Part shown: piece after piece, positions 16,355-24,842 of the stretch
Layout: the number at the start of each line of letters is the position of its first letter
Numbering within the stretch: position 1 is the stretch's first letter
Origin: Deltaproteobacteria bacterium
Lineage (GTDB): Bacteria > Myxococcota_A > UBA9160 > JAJDAL01
Direction: 5' to 3'
DNA: 64,000 nt
NCBI GenBank assembly: GCA_029261875.1
Contig: JAJDAL010000025.1
Location: 62,001-126,000 of the forward strand
Translations under genes and position numbers: made by a program
The notes under the pieces: model-generated
Database searches by the model: none
Told to the model about the DNA's origin: nothing
What the model saw: the letters and a program-made list of their open reading frames with translations, nothing else

Positions 16355-17725
16355 CTAGATTCGCATCTCCCGCCACGCGCCATTCTGAAAACGGCCGAGG
16401 AACGCGCTCGCCAAAACGGCGAGGTAGAGCAGGGTGCCTCCCCAGGCCCCCACCGCGCCGCCACCCAGGGGAATCGCGAACGTGTAGGCGAGGGGCAGGT
16501 GGATGAACCACGCCAGCCCCGTCTGCGCCAAGAAGGGCCAGCGGGTGTCGCCGGCACCGCGCAGGGAACCGCTGGCCACGATCCCGACGGCATCGAAGGC
16601 TTGCAGCAGCGCGCCGACCGTGAGCAGGGGGATGCCGATGCGCAGGACATCCGAATCGTCCGTAAAGATCCCCAGCAAGGGCTCGGGCAGGGCGATGAAG
16701 AGCAACCCGATCACGAACGACAGGCCGATCCCGAGTTGGAGTGCCGAGCGGTGGCTGCGCGCGGCCGCTTCGAAGTCGCGCGCTCCCATGTATTGACCGA
16801 CGAGTGTCGCCGACGCCACGGAAATCCCGATAGCCTGCATGAAGGACAGGGACAAGAGCGCGATCAAGGCTTGGGTCGCCGCCATGGAGGGCGTTCCCAT
16901 GCGCGCGACCAGGGTCGAGAACAACGCGAACGAAACCATCTCGAGAAACCACTGACCGCCGATGGGAGCACTCAAGCGGAGAAAGCGACGGGTCGCCCCG
17001 ATCTGCGGCCGGACCCAGCGCGTTTCGAACCGTTCGTGGATTTGCCGGCGCGTAAACGCGAAGACGAACAGTCCGATCTCCAACCACTCGGCGATCGCGG
17101 TGCCCGCACCAGCACCGCGAACCCCCAACGCCGGTAGGCCGAAATGTCCGAAGATCAACGCGTAATTGAGCACCACGTTGGCCAGCACGGCAAACAGCGC
17201 CAACACCAATGGCGTTCGGGTGTCGCCGAAGCCGCGAAAGAACGACGCCATAGCCATGATGGCGATGACCGCGGGAGTCCCCCAGGCACGCGTTTGAACG
17301 TAATCGGCCGTCAGGGCCTGCATTTCCGGTGCAGGGCCCAGAAGGGCGAGCAACGCCGGCACCAGAGCGGCGAAGATTCCGATCCCGATCGCCGCGAGCG
17401 GTACCACGGCGTACAGCGCATGCCACACCCACGCGCCGCAACCGCGCGATTCTCCGGCCCCGTAGGATTGTGAGACGAACGTCTGCACACCACTCGCCGT
17501 TCCCATGAAGAACGTGAGGGCCGTCCACATCCAGATGCCGCCGTAGCCGACGGAGCCGAGCTCTGTCGCTCCCAGGCGCCCCACCATGGCGGAGTCCGCC
17601 ACATGCATCGCCGAGGTGGAGAGCTGGGTCAGAACCACCGGGTACGCGAGCACCGCCACTTCGCGCAATCCACCGGGCCTGCCGCGGGCATTGCTACTCG
17701 CTTGAATGTTGCTGATACCAGACAT
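16355..17725 (-). CDS. MATE family multidrug/metabolite exporter
   Basis: 456 residues with 12 predicted helices in two related halves. Typical MATE stretches are seen (VLTQLSTSAMHVADSAMVGRLG at the start; MVGRMG-like repeat VARMGTPSMAATQALIALL in the second half). It should export organic cations or metabolites with Na+ or H+ antiport. I favour the ATG at 17725 over the GTG at 17728 because GGAG (17733-17736) is then 7 nt upstream. The leader contains a long hairpin that would cover this ribosome site (see next entry). No regulator gene is adjacent, so control through the leader is plausible. Confidence 0.9.
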   Translation of the reverse strand: MSGISNIQASSNARGRPGGLREVAVLAYPVVLTQLSTSAMHVADSAMVGRLGATELGSVGYGGIWMWTALTFFMGTASGVQTFVSQSYGAGESRGCGAWVWHALYAVVPLAAIGIGIFAALVPALLALLGPAPEMQALTADYVQTRAWGTPAVIAIMAMASFFRGFGDTRTPLVLALFAVLANVVLNYALIFGHFGLPALGVRGAGAGTAIAEWLEIGLFVFAFTRRQIHERFETRWVRPQIGATRRFLRLSAPIGGQWFLEMVSFALFSTLVARMGTPSMAATQALIALLSLSFMQAIGISVASATLVGQYMGARDFEAAARSHRSALQLGIGLSFVIGLLFIALPEPLLGIFTDDSDVLRIGIPLLTVGALLQAFDAVGIVASGSLRGAGDTRWPFLAQTGLAWFIHLPLAYTFAIPLGGGAVGAWGGTLLYLAVLASAFLGRFQNGAWREMRI

Positions 17726-17729
17726 CACT

Positions 17730-17787
17730 GAGCTCCAAAACGCCAGAGGCCGCGTTCGCTTTAGCGTCCGCGGCCTCTGGAGAGCTC
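17730..17787 (-). promoter_or_regulatory. Leader hairpin occluding the MATE ribosome binding site
   Basis: In the mRNA of the MATE gene an outer stem GAGCTC/GAGCTC (17782-17787 with 17730-17735) encloses a perfect 12-bp stem (17769-17780 with 17743-17754) and a 14-nt loop that can itself pair CGCT/AGCG. The downstream GAGCTC contains the Shine-Dalgarno GGAG. An additional CCAGAG copy just upstream (about 17791-17796) could compete for the CCTCTGG arm, and a tiny frame ATG-AAA-CGC-TAA sits about 20 nt before the hairpin. No T-run follows, so it is not a usual terminator. Function is inferred. Confidence 0.55.
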
Positions 17788-18024
17788 GATGCTCTGGTCG
17801 TTAGCGTTTCATGGGCGGGCGCTGGATATCGGATGCACTGCGTGTACGCAGACTCCCGTGCGGGGCAGTCGGCGCGAGGCCTGTGCGTCGCCAGGGATCA
17901 TCCTGATTTTCGTTTGATTCGAATTCAATGGAGCGTCCTCACACGAGTCCCGGATATATCACTTGCTTTCCGTATCGGCAATCGAAAATTCGATCAGCGT
18001 GCAAAACGGTGCTAAACCCGAGCC

Positions 18025-18378
18025 ATGCCGCGGAGCATCGGGACATCCCCGACCCGGGACGCGATCGTGGCTCTCCTGGTTGCCCTGGGTCTTTCACTGC
18101 TACCCGGCTGTGCGTCGGTGGAAGCGGCACGTCTCTACGAGAGCGGAACCCTGGCTCTGGAACGGGGCGAGGTCGATAGCGCGGTGCGCGATCTCGAGCG
18201 GGCCGCGACCCTCGTGCCCGAGGCGTCGGAAATCCACAACCATCTGGGTCTCGCCTATACGGCGGCCGGTCGCGAAAGCGAGGCCCTCGCGGCTTTCGCG
18301 CATGCGGTGGCCCTCGATTGCGACAACGACGCGGCTCGACACAATCTGGAAGCCGTCGGGCTGGGGGGGCGAAATTGA
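18025..18378 (+). CDS. TPR-repeat lipoprotein
   Basis: 117 residues. A signal peptide ends in the lipobox LLPGC (Cys29). Residues about 35-110 form two to three tetratricopeptide units (LYESGTLALERGEVDSAVRDLERAATLVP; IHNHLGLAYTAAGRESEALAAFAHAV), scaffolds for protein contact in the periplasm. A 6-bp palindrome ATCGAA-AA-TTCGAT lies about 30 bp upstream. Its stop overlaps the start of the next gene as TTGA. No specific family beyond TPR is recognised. Confidence 0.8.
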   Translation: MPRSIGTSPTRDAIVALLVALGLSLLPGCASVEAARLYESGTLALERGEVDSAVRDLERAATLVPEASEIHNHLGLAYTAAGRESEALAAFAHAVALDCDNDAARHNLEAVGLGGRN

Positions 18379-18866
18379 GTCCGGACGATCGAGATGGCGG
18401 CGATCGGCCGCGCCTGAGCTGGGCCGAGATCGACAAGCGGCGCGACCGTCCGTCCGAGCGCTCGGAACCGCGAGGTCCCCGGGGCAAAGCCGCCGAAGCG
18501 CGGTCGCAGCACGCGACGCAGCGTTATCTGAAGCAGCTCGACAACCTGTTCGAATCCGACTCCGGCGGGAGCGCGGGTGCGGAACTCGTCAAGGCGCTTC
18601 GCGATGCCCACGGGACGCCCGGATTGGCGGACGCGTGTCGCGCTTACCGCGATGCGCTCGGCGTGCCGGAAGATCCCGATCTACTCACGCTCTTCTTGGA
18701 TGCCCGAGACCGGGAAATCGTAATGGAAGCGCTGCAGCAGCTCGCGCGTATCGCGGCAAACCTTCAGGCTCCTCGCGGGTTGCGCTCGCAGTTACAGGTT
18801 CTCGTGGAGGACGTCGACGACGATGTCGCGATCGCGGCCGAAGACGTCCTCCGGGACCTGTCCTAG
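18375..18866 (+). CDS. Conserved hypothetical protein, HEAT-like helical C-terminus
   Basis: 163 residues from a TTG start that overlaps the TPR lipoprotein stop by 4 bp. Residues 1-50 are charged and low in complexity (RDRPSERSEPRGPRGK). Residues about 70-163 are predicted helical (ALRDAHGTPGLADACRAYRDALGVPEDPDLL; VMEALQQLARIAANLQAP), similar in feel to HEAT-type helices. No signal peptide. I do not recognise the family. Co-translation with the TPR lipoprotein and location 63 bp before fur suggest a single transcript. Confidence 0.72.
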   Translation: MSPDDRDGGDRPRLSWAEIDKRRDRPSERSEPRGPRGKAAEARSQHATQRYLKQLDNLFESDSGGSAGAELVKALRDAHGTPGLADACRAYRDALGVPEDPDLLTLFLDARDREIVMEALQQLARIAANLQAPRGLRSQLQVLVEDVDDDVAIAAEDVLRDLS

Positions 18867-18929
18867 CGTCCATTGGACGGTCGCTGGGGCGCGCTTGCTT
18901 CCCCCGAAACACTCGACTAGGGTCACGGC

Positions 18930-19361
18930 ATGGCCCCCGAGTTCGAACAAAAAGCACTCGCGCGGTACCTCGAAGAGCACAACCTAAAGCAAACGAAGCA
19001 GCGCGAAGCGGTTCTGGAAGTGTTCCTCTCGACCCAAGGACACATTACCAGCGAAGAACTGCACCGGCGCGTTCGCGAGCAGCATCCGGGTGTTGGGTAT
19101 ACGACGGTCTATCGCACGATGAAGTTGCTGTGCGAAGCCGGGCTTGCGAGCGAACGCAGTTTCGATGACGGTGCCCTGCGCTACGAGATCTTTCACGAGC
19201 ACCACGATCACCTCGTGTGTACCCGTTGCGGGAAAATCGTCGAGTTCGAGTGCTCCATGATCGAAGGTGCGCAAGACCAGATCGCCGACCGTTACGGCTT
19301 CCGATTGCTGCGCCATCGGCACGAACTCTACGGTCTCTGCCCCAACTGCCAGGCCGAATAG
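18930..19361 (+). CDS. fur: Fur family transcriptional regulator
   Basis: 143 residues. The winged-helix DNA-binding half includes LKQTKQREAVLEVFL and the recognition helix GYTTVYRTMKLL. The metal-sensing half holds the HHDH motif (91-94) and two CxxC pairs (Cys97/Cys100 and Cys137/Cys140) that bind structural zinc. This pattern fits ferric uptake regulators rather than the shorter PerR or Irr variants, though Zur cannot be excluded without metal-site data. ATG start. The next gene starts 2 bp downstream, so they are co-transcribed. A matching operator lies at 10318-10342. Confidence 0.92.
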   Translation: MAPEFEQKALARYLEEHNLKQTKQREAVLEVFLSTQGHITSEELHRRVREQHPGVGYTTVYRTMKLLCEAGLASERSFDDGALRYEIFHEHHDHLVCTRCGKIVEFECSMIEGAQDQIADRYGFRLLRHRHELYGLCPNCQAE

Positions 19362-19363
19362 AC

Positions 19364-21022
19364 GTGAACGCGATCCTCTCGCGTTCGCGCGGGCGCTTGG
19401 GGCTGGCGGCGTGCGTTCTCGCGCTGCTGGCCTGCGGCGAAGCGGATCCCCCGGCCCCCGAGAAGCCGCGTCTCGCGATCCTTCTCGTAATCGATCAGCT
19501 GGGGACCGGGCGCTTGCAGGAGCCGCTGACCGGCGGCTTCCGACGGCTTCTCGATACGGGACGCGTATTCGAAGACGCGGTTCTCGATCACGCGGGCGCC
19601 GAAACCTGTCCCGGGCACGTGGCGGTGGCTACGGGCTGCCATCCCGGACGGTCGGGAATCCCCGGCAACCAGTTCGTCGATGCGGAGGGACGGGTGGTCT
19701 ACTGCGTGGATGACGCCCGCGAGGAGGTCCGCGTACACGGAGGGACCGCCGGGCGTTCGCCGCGATTCGTTCGGGTCGCGTCGATCGGCGATTGGCTGCG
19801 CGAAAGCAATTCCGAAAGCCGGGTTTTTTCGGTCTCGGCCAAGGATCGCGCGTCGATCATTGTCGGCGGCAGGCGACCGCACGCCGCCTATTGGTTGGAC
19901 CGGCGTGGACTGATGGGTTTTACGAGCAGTCGGTACTATCTCGATTCGCTTCCCGAATGGGTGTTGGCCTTCAATCAGGATCCCCTGGGCGAAGGCTTTC
20001 TGCGCGATGTGCCCGAAACCTGGATTCACGAAACCCAGTCCGCGAACGACGGGGTGCGGGTGGATGATTTCCCGGGTGAATCCGATCGGTTCCTGCGAAC
20101 CAGCGGCCATCCGGTTCGCGGTGAAGGTCTGGGCGAATCCCTCGAGCGCCTGTATTGGTCTCCCTTCGTGGACGACGTCACCCTCGCCTTCGCCCGGGAG
20201 TTGATCGAACGCGAAGGGCTCGGTGACGACGAGCACCCGGACCTTCTCACGCTGTCGTTGTCGGGTACGGATCTGGTGGGGCACCTGTATGGGCCCGGGA
20301 GCCTCGAGGCGCGCGATGCGTTGCAACGCCTCGATCGCAGCCTCGGAGAGTTTCTGGCGTTTCTCGACGCGAGGCAGGAGACCGGAGGGTACGTAGTGGC
20401 CATGACCTCCGATCACGGCGTACTCCCGCTTCCCGAATGGTTGGCGAAAACCGGGGGCAACCGATGTCCGGGGTCTTCCGGGCGCGTGTTGACCCGCGAC
20501 CTGTTTGGTCGCCTCGCTCGGCGCCTTTCCGACGAGTTTGGAAATCCTCCGGAGGCGACGGATCGCTGGTTTCTACGCGTGGGCTATTACGTCGTGGCGG
20601 ACCACCTTCGCATTCAGCAAGCCGGCGTCGAATCCGCCGTGGCGGTCGAGGCCGCTGCGGCCTTCTTCATGGGGGAACCGTCGGTCGAGCGAGTGTGGCG
20701 AAAATCGGAATTGGAAACGTCGAACGATCCGAATCCCCTGGCCCGACTCTTTCGCAACTCCTTCGATTCCGAGCGCAGCGGAGACTTATTGCTGCAGATG
20801 TATCCCACGTGCCTACTCAGCAGCTACGACATGGGTACGTCCCACGGCACTCCGTATCTCTACGATCGCGCCGTTCCCCTGATCTTCGCGGGGCCGGGCA
20901 TCGACGCCGGTTCGATTCGCAGTCGCGCTGCAACGGTGGATCTGGCTCCGACCTTGGCGAGCTATTTGGGGATCGATCCGCCCAAGGATCTCGACGGCGT
21001 CGTACTGCCCCTGCGCGACTAG
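19364..21022 (+). CDS. Alkaline phosphatase superfamily lipoprotein (PafA-like)
   Basis: 552 residues. A short lipoprotein signal ends at LLAC (Cys24). The catalytic core shows the metal Asp in LLVIDQLG, the Thr nucleophile region AETCPGHVAVATGCHPGRSGI, LSLSGTDLVGHLYGPGS, the metal Asp-His of MTSDHGVLPLPEW and a late metal His in MGTSHGTPYLYDRAVP. This order matches PafA-type phosphomonoesterases and nucleotide pyrophosphatase relatives, acting on phosphate esters outside the cytoplasm. GTG start 2 bp after fur. Its link to fur could mean metal-dependent expression, since these enzymes need zinc, but no operator was seen directly upstream. Confidence 0.88.
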   Translation: MNAILSRSRGRLGLAACVLALLACGEADPPAPEKPRLAILLVIDQLGTGRLQEPLTGGFRRLLDTGRVFEDAVLDHAGAETCPGHVAVATGCHPGRSGIPGNQFVDAEGRVVYCVDDAREEVRVHGGTAGRSPRFVRVASIGDWLRESNSESRVFSVSAKDRASIIVGGRRPHAAYWLDRRGLMGFTSSRYYLDSLPEWVLAFNQDPLGEGFLRDVPETWIHETQSANDGVRVDDFPGESDRFLRTSGHPVRGEGLGESLERLYWSPFVDDVTLAFARELIEREGLGDDEHPDLLTLSLSGTDLVGHLYGPGSLEARDALQRLDRSLGEFLAFLDARQETGGYVVAMTSDHGVLPLPEWLAKTGGNRCPGSSGRVLTRDLFGRLARRLSDEFGNPPEATDRWFLRVGYYVVADHLRIQQAGVESAVAVEAAAAFFMGEPSVERVWRKSELETSNDPNPLARLFRNSFDSERSGDLLLQMYPTCLLSSYDMGTSHGTPYLYDRAVPLIFAGPGIDAGSIRSRAATVDLAPTLASYLGIDPPKDLDGVVLPLRD

Positions 21023-21037
21023 CCGCGGGCGGCGTCG

Positions 21038-22042
21038 CTATTTCTTGGGTAGACCCCGCGAGGCAAATTCCACTTCGTCGTCGAACAGGATCAGTGCGCG
21101 CAGCTCGTCGTGTTCGCGCAGAAAATCCGGTGCGTCTTGCGCCAGGACGAAGAGCGCGTTCGCGGTCGCCTGGGCGAGGGCAGCGGTGGAGGCCAGCACC
21201 GTGACCGACCGCGTCCCGTTGACCGGTTGCCCGGTACGCGGGTCGAGCAGGCGAAGGACGCGCTCGTCATCGAGCCTGCGATAGCCCGGCTCGACGGTCG
21301 AAACCGCGCCGCTCTCGATCGCGAAGGTTCCCAGGGTTTCGCTGCGACGATCGGGATGTTGGATTGCGATTTCCCAGGGCTTACCGCGCCCGCCATAACA
21401 AACCACATGGTTGCCCACGCGCACCATGCCTGCGGGAACGCCCGACGCGCGCATGCGCACGAGGGCGCGGTCGGCGATGAACCCCGCCGCAATGCCCTGG
21501 GCGACGACGAGGGTTTCCTCGCCCGCCAGCTTGACCCGCGGCAGCGTGTCGTCGACCTGCAGGCGCCACCAGCCGACACTTTCTCGGGCGGCTTGAATTT
21601 CGTCTGGCCGCGGTCGGCGCGCGTCCGGGCCGTCGAGGTCCCATAGGGCGGCGAGAGGCCCTAGGGTGGGATCGTAAGCGCCGTCGGTGGCGCGCGCGAT
21701 CGCGCGCGCGCGACGCAAGAGTTCTGCGGTGTCCGGCGCCACGGGAACCCACTCATCCCGCGGTCCGTCGTTCAGGCGGACGATCTCACTTCCGAGGTGG
21801 CGATCCGAAAGGCCGCGTTCCAGAATCTCGGTTTCTGCGAACGCCGCCTGAATGCCCCGCGCGGCCCGCGCTACGTCGTGATCGCGGGCCAGCACGGCGA
21901 TCTGCGTGCCGAGTCCCGCGCGTTCCACGCGGTGTTCGGGAACCTCGAAACCGGTGGTCGCACAGGCGGACCCAAGCCACGCGAGCACGGCGGCCACGAA
22001 GGTTCGCCCGATCGGATGCGAAAATGCGTAACGGTGCGGCAC
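21038..22042 (-). CDS. ApbE-like lipoprotein with degenerate active site
   Basis: 334 residues, lipoprotein signal ending at GSAC (Cys27). The ApbE fold is recognisable: GAYDPTLGPLAALWDLDGPDARRPRPDEIQAA, LRLLDPRTGQPVNG and ALAQATANALFVLA. However, the conserved Lys of the GxxxKGYxxD motif is replaced (VAQGIAAGFIADRAL) and the metal-binding ADAxxTAL is AQATANAL, losing Asp and Thr. The GG of the FAD loop is also changed (RVGNHVVCYGG). It may not transfer FMN; it could bind flavin or act as a structural partner. GTG start. It follows the di-iron protein gene by 47 bp on the same strand. Compare the intact ApbE at 6531-7544. Confidence 0.85.
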   Translation of the reverse strand: MPHRYAFSHPIGRTFVAAVLAWLGSACATTGFEVPEHRVERAGLGTQIAVLARDHDVARAARGIQAAFAETEILERGLSDRHLGSEIVRLNDGPRDEWVPVAPDTAELLRRARAIARATDGAYDPTLGPLAALWDLDGPDARRPRPDEIQAARESVGWWRLQVDDTLPRVKLAGEETLVVAQGIAAGFIADRALVRMRASGVPAGMVRVGNHVVCYGGRGKPWEIAIQHPDRRSETLGTFAIESGAVSTVEPGYRRLDDERVLRLLDPRTGQPVNGTRSVTVLASTAALAQATANALFVLAQDAPDFLREHDELRALILFDDEVEFASRGLPKK

Positions 22043-22089
22043 ACGAGGACCATACCCAAGCCGTCAAAGGGTGCCGAGTCGTGGGAACG

Positions 22090-23178
22090 CTACGCCTCGC
22101 CCATTACCCAGGCTTCGAGGTCTTCCGGCAGATCTTCCGGGTCGCCCTCCAGGCGGCCGAGTTCGGGACCGATGTTGGCGACGAACATGTCCTCGAAATG
22201 CGCGCGGATGCGATCGCTGAAGAGTCCGATGTTGCGCAGGGTCGGAATCACGAAGCCGCGCACCGGCCCGCGGCGGCCTCCGCTGCGCTGGAAGCCCTCG
22301 ATCAACTTCTCTCGGTCCTTCAGGATTTCCTTCAGGGCCAGAGCGGGGTCGACGCCGGCCTCTCGCCAGATTTCGAATACCGCGTCGCGCATGGACATCC
22401 CCGTGCGCGAATCGATCAAGAGGCGCGCGGCTTCGAAGGCGAAGTCTTCGGTTTGCGCCCGTTCCTGCTCCGAAAGGGTGGGGACGACTGCGTTCAGATA
22501 CTTGACGCCGAACCCCGTGTGTCGCGCTTCGTCCTGGGACACCAGGGTGAGGAGCTGTTTCAAGAGCGGCTCGGCGGTTTGATTGCGCATGTCGCGGAAG
22601 CTGTAGAGCGCGATGCCTTCGGTGACGACCTGCATCCCCACCGCCTTCAAGACCCAGTTTTCGGTCTCGAGAACGCTGTCGAGCAGTTGCTTCAGGGCGG
22701 GAGCGATGTCGCGCACTTCGTCGAGTTTGCGAACGAAGGCGGCGAAAACTTCGACGTGCCGCGCTTCGTCCATGGTCTGGGTCGCGGCGTAGAATTTCCC
22801 GTCCATGTGGGGCACGGCATTGACGAGTTGGGCCGCGACCATGAGGGCGCCTTGTTCGCCGTGAAGAAAATTGGAGAGCATGAAGGCGGCGCTGCGACGC
22901 GACATTTCCCAACGCGTGTTGGCGTCGAGGGTTTTCCAGAATTGGGTGTCTTGAATCGGAATCCCGCCGACCGAGAAGGTGTTGGCAAACGCCTCGCGGT
23001 CGATCTCCCGTTCCCAATCGAGGTCCCGCATGCCGATCCACTGACGCTCGAGGGCGTTGGCGTAGAGGGTTCGAAGCTCGTCGATTTCGGGTTCGTAGTT
23101 CCAGTTGTAGATCGCCTCCATGGCGGCTTTGACACCGTCCCCGCGCACGGGATGACGATCGGGAAGTTCAACGGACAT
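22090..23178 (-). CDS. Ferritin-like di-iron protein (R2/AurF-like)
   Basis: 362 residues with the full two-metal carboxylate set: Glu108 (LHGEQGAL), Glu138 and His141 (DEARH), Glu187 (VTEGIA) and Glu217 and His220 (second DEARH). This E-ExxH-E-ExxH order is that of ferritin-like oxygenases/oxidases such as ribonucleotide reductase R2 relatives and AurF-like N-oxygenases. No signal peptide, so it is cytoplasmic. The substrate is unknown. It starts 75 bp after the SDR gene on the same strand and is followed by the degenerate ApbE. A role in lipid or aromatic oxidation is possible, but not supported by specific motifs. Confidence 0.82.
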   Translation of the reverse strand: MSVELPDRHPVRGDGVKAAMEAIYNWNYEPEIDELRTLYANALERQWIGMRDLDWEREIDREAFANTFSVGGIPIQDTQFWKTLDANTRWEMSRRSAAFMLSNFLHGEQGALMVAAQLVNAVPHMDGKFYAATQTMDEARHVEVFAAFVRKLDEVRDIAPALKQLLDSVLETENWVLKAVGMQVVTEGIALYSFRDMRNQTAEPLLKQLLTLVSQDEARHTGFGVKYLNAVVPTLSEQERAQTEDFAFEAARLLIDSRTGMSMRDAVFEIWREAGVDPALALKEILKDREKLIEGFQRSGGRRGPVRGFVIPTLRNIGLFSDRIRAHFEDMFVANIGPELGRLEGDPEDLPEDLEAWVMGEA

Positions 23179-23253
23179 GGCAGCTCCTCTCGGCGCGCGG
23201 CGGCGGAGGGCGCCGCACCGGATCGCAGGAAAATCGAAAACGCGGGGTCTAGC

Positions 23254-24018
23254 TTAGCCGGCGACCAGCAGGCCGCCCTCCACGGCGAGCACCTGCCCGG
23301 TGACGAGCTTCGAGCCCGTGATGAACCCGAGAATCGCATCGGCGACGTCCTGGGGCTCGCAAACGCGCTGCAGCGGAGTTCTTGCTTCCATGCCCTTCTT
23401 GACGGCTTCGTAGGCCGGACCCAGGGCGCTTTGAAGCCACGAGCCGGCGATGAATCCGGGTGCCACCGCGTTGACGCGAATCTGGGGACCCAGCACCCGC
23501 GCCAGGATCACGGTCAAATTATTGAGGGCCGCTTTCGAGCTCGCGTAGGGGATGGAACTCCCGATGCCCGCGATCCCCGCGACGCTCGATACGTTGACGA
23601 TACAGCCGCCGCCGCTTTGTTCCATGGCGGGTTTGGCCGCGCGAGCGCATTGGAAAGGACCCTTGAGGTTGACGGCCAGCGTTTTCTCCCAATGGTCGTC
23701 TTGGACCTTCTCGAGGTCGGCCAGGGGGACGGGAAAAGTCGTTCCCGCATTGTTGACCAGGAAGTCGAGCCGGCCCCACTCCTCCATGGCGGTCTTCACC
23801 ATTGCGCGGCAGGCCGCGTCCTCGGCGACGTCGGCGCGAAACGCGATGGCTTTGGCGCCCTGCGCGCGCGCGGCTTCGGCACTTTCTTCCGCCGCGTCCA
23901 CGGAACGGCTGTAGTTCACCAGAACGGAACATCCGAGTTGGGCCAGGCTTTGGGTCGTGGCCCGCCCCACGCCCGTGCCGCCGCCGGTTACGATGGCGGT
24001 CTTCCCCTCGAGTGTCAT
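23254..24018 (-). CDS. Short-chain dehydrogenase/reductase
   Basis: 254 residues, classical SDR: TGGGTGVG cofactor loop near the N-terminus, NNAG at about 89-92, catalytic Ser in IVNVSSVAG and Tyr-x3-Lys in PYASSKAAL, and a C-terminal VEGG typical of FabG-like enzymes. It reduces or oxidises a ketone/alcohol with NAD(P)H; the substrate is unknown. ATG at 24018 chosen, since it overlaps the rfbD stop as ATGA and the long upstream open frame is not coding. Its placement at the end of rfbACD may be incidental or may supply a sugar or lipid modification. Confidence 0.88.
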   Translation of the reverse strand: MTLEGKTAIVTGGGTGVGRATTQSLAQLGCSVLVNYSRSVDAAEESAEAARAQGAKAIAFRADVAEDAACRAMVKTAMEEWGRLDFLVNNAGTTFPVPLADLEKVQDDHWEKTLAVNLKGPFQCARAAKPAMEQSGGGCIVNVSSVAGIAGIGSSIPYASSKAALNNLTVILARVLGPQIRVNAVAPGFIAGSWLQSALGPAYEAVKKGMEARTPLQRVCEPQDVADAILGFITGSKLVTGQVLAVEGGLLVAG

Positions 24019-24842
24019 TTCGAATCCTCCTGGACCGCGCTTGCGAATTCGCGCAAGCCTTCCTCCCAAGGCGGGAGTTCGATGCGCGGTTCCCGCTCCG
24101 TCCCGAGTGCAGAGAATGCGGGTCTTGGGGCGGGTCGCGGAAACTCCGCGGTCGTGACGGGAATCACCGGTGTTTGGATTCCCAATTCGCAATAGAGTCG
24201 CTTGGTGAAACCATACCAGCTCGTGTGACCGCGGCCGGCGAAATGATGCACGCCGTACGCCTCCGTCCGGATCAGGGCCGCGATCGCGCGGGCCACGTGC
24301 GGGGCATAGCTCGGTGATCCCGTCTGGTCGTCTACGACGCGGACTTCCGGCCGATCGGCCAGGCCGCGCATGGTGGTGGGGAAGTTCTGTCCCCAGGCGG
24401 CGTACAGCCAGGCGGTGCGCACGATGTAGTGGCGCGGGTTGGCGCCCCGCACCGCTCTTTCGCCTTCGAGCTTCGTGCGTCCGTAGACGGATTGGGGATT
24501 CGTGGGATCGGATTCGACGTAGGGTTTCCGGGCATTCCCGTCGAACACGTAATCCGTGGATACGTGAACCAGGGGGATTCTCAATTCGTCGGTCGTTTCC
24601 GCAAGGTTTCGCGGACCCTCGAAGTTTGCGCGCAACGCGCCTGCGGGGTCGGCTTCTGCCTCGTCCACCTGGGTATAGGCCGCGGCGTTGATGACCAGGT
24701 CGGGCCGCAGGGTCGAGAGTAGACTGCGAACTGCGTCCGCGTCCGCGATATCGAGTTCCGAACGCGTGAGCCCACGTGCGCCGAGGCTTTCCACGAGTGC
24801 CCGGCCGAGTTGTCCGCCGGCACCCGTGACCAGGATCTTCAC
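24015..24842 (-). CDS. rfbD: dTDP-4-dehydrorhamnose reductase
   Basis: 275 residues, extended SDR fold. Seen: VTGAGGQLGRAL cofactor loop, INAAAYTQVDEAE, HVSTDYVFDG and the catalytic YGRTKLEGE, which together are diagnostic for RfbD/RmlD. It performs the last step to dTDP-L-rhamnose using NADPH. The GTG start at 24842 overlaps rfbC by 4 bp. Product goes into O-antigen, exopolysaccharide or rhamnolipid; no glycosyltransferase is present nearby to decide. Confidence 0.94.
   Translation of the reverse strand: MKILVTGAGGQLGRALVESLGARGLTRSELDIADADAVRSLLSTLRPDLVINAAAYTQVDEAEADPAGALRANFEGPRNLAETTDELRIPLVHVSTDYVFDGNARKPYVESDPTNPQSVYGRTKLEGERAVRGANPRHYIVRTAWLYAAWGQNFPTTMRGLADRPEVRVVDDQTGSPSYAPHVARAIAALIRTEAYGVHHFAGRGHTSWYGFTKRLYCELGIQTPVIPVTTAEFPRPAPRPAFSALGTEREPRIELPPWEEGLREFASAVQEDSK

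Noticed and set aside
17900-17960. Second Fur box upstream of the TPR lipoprotein
   Set aside because: A/T-rich with GATTTTCG and GAATTC pieces, but the half-sites are not arranged as an inverted repeat.
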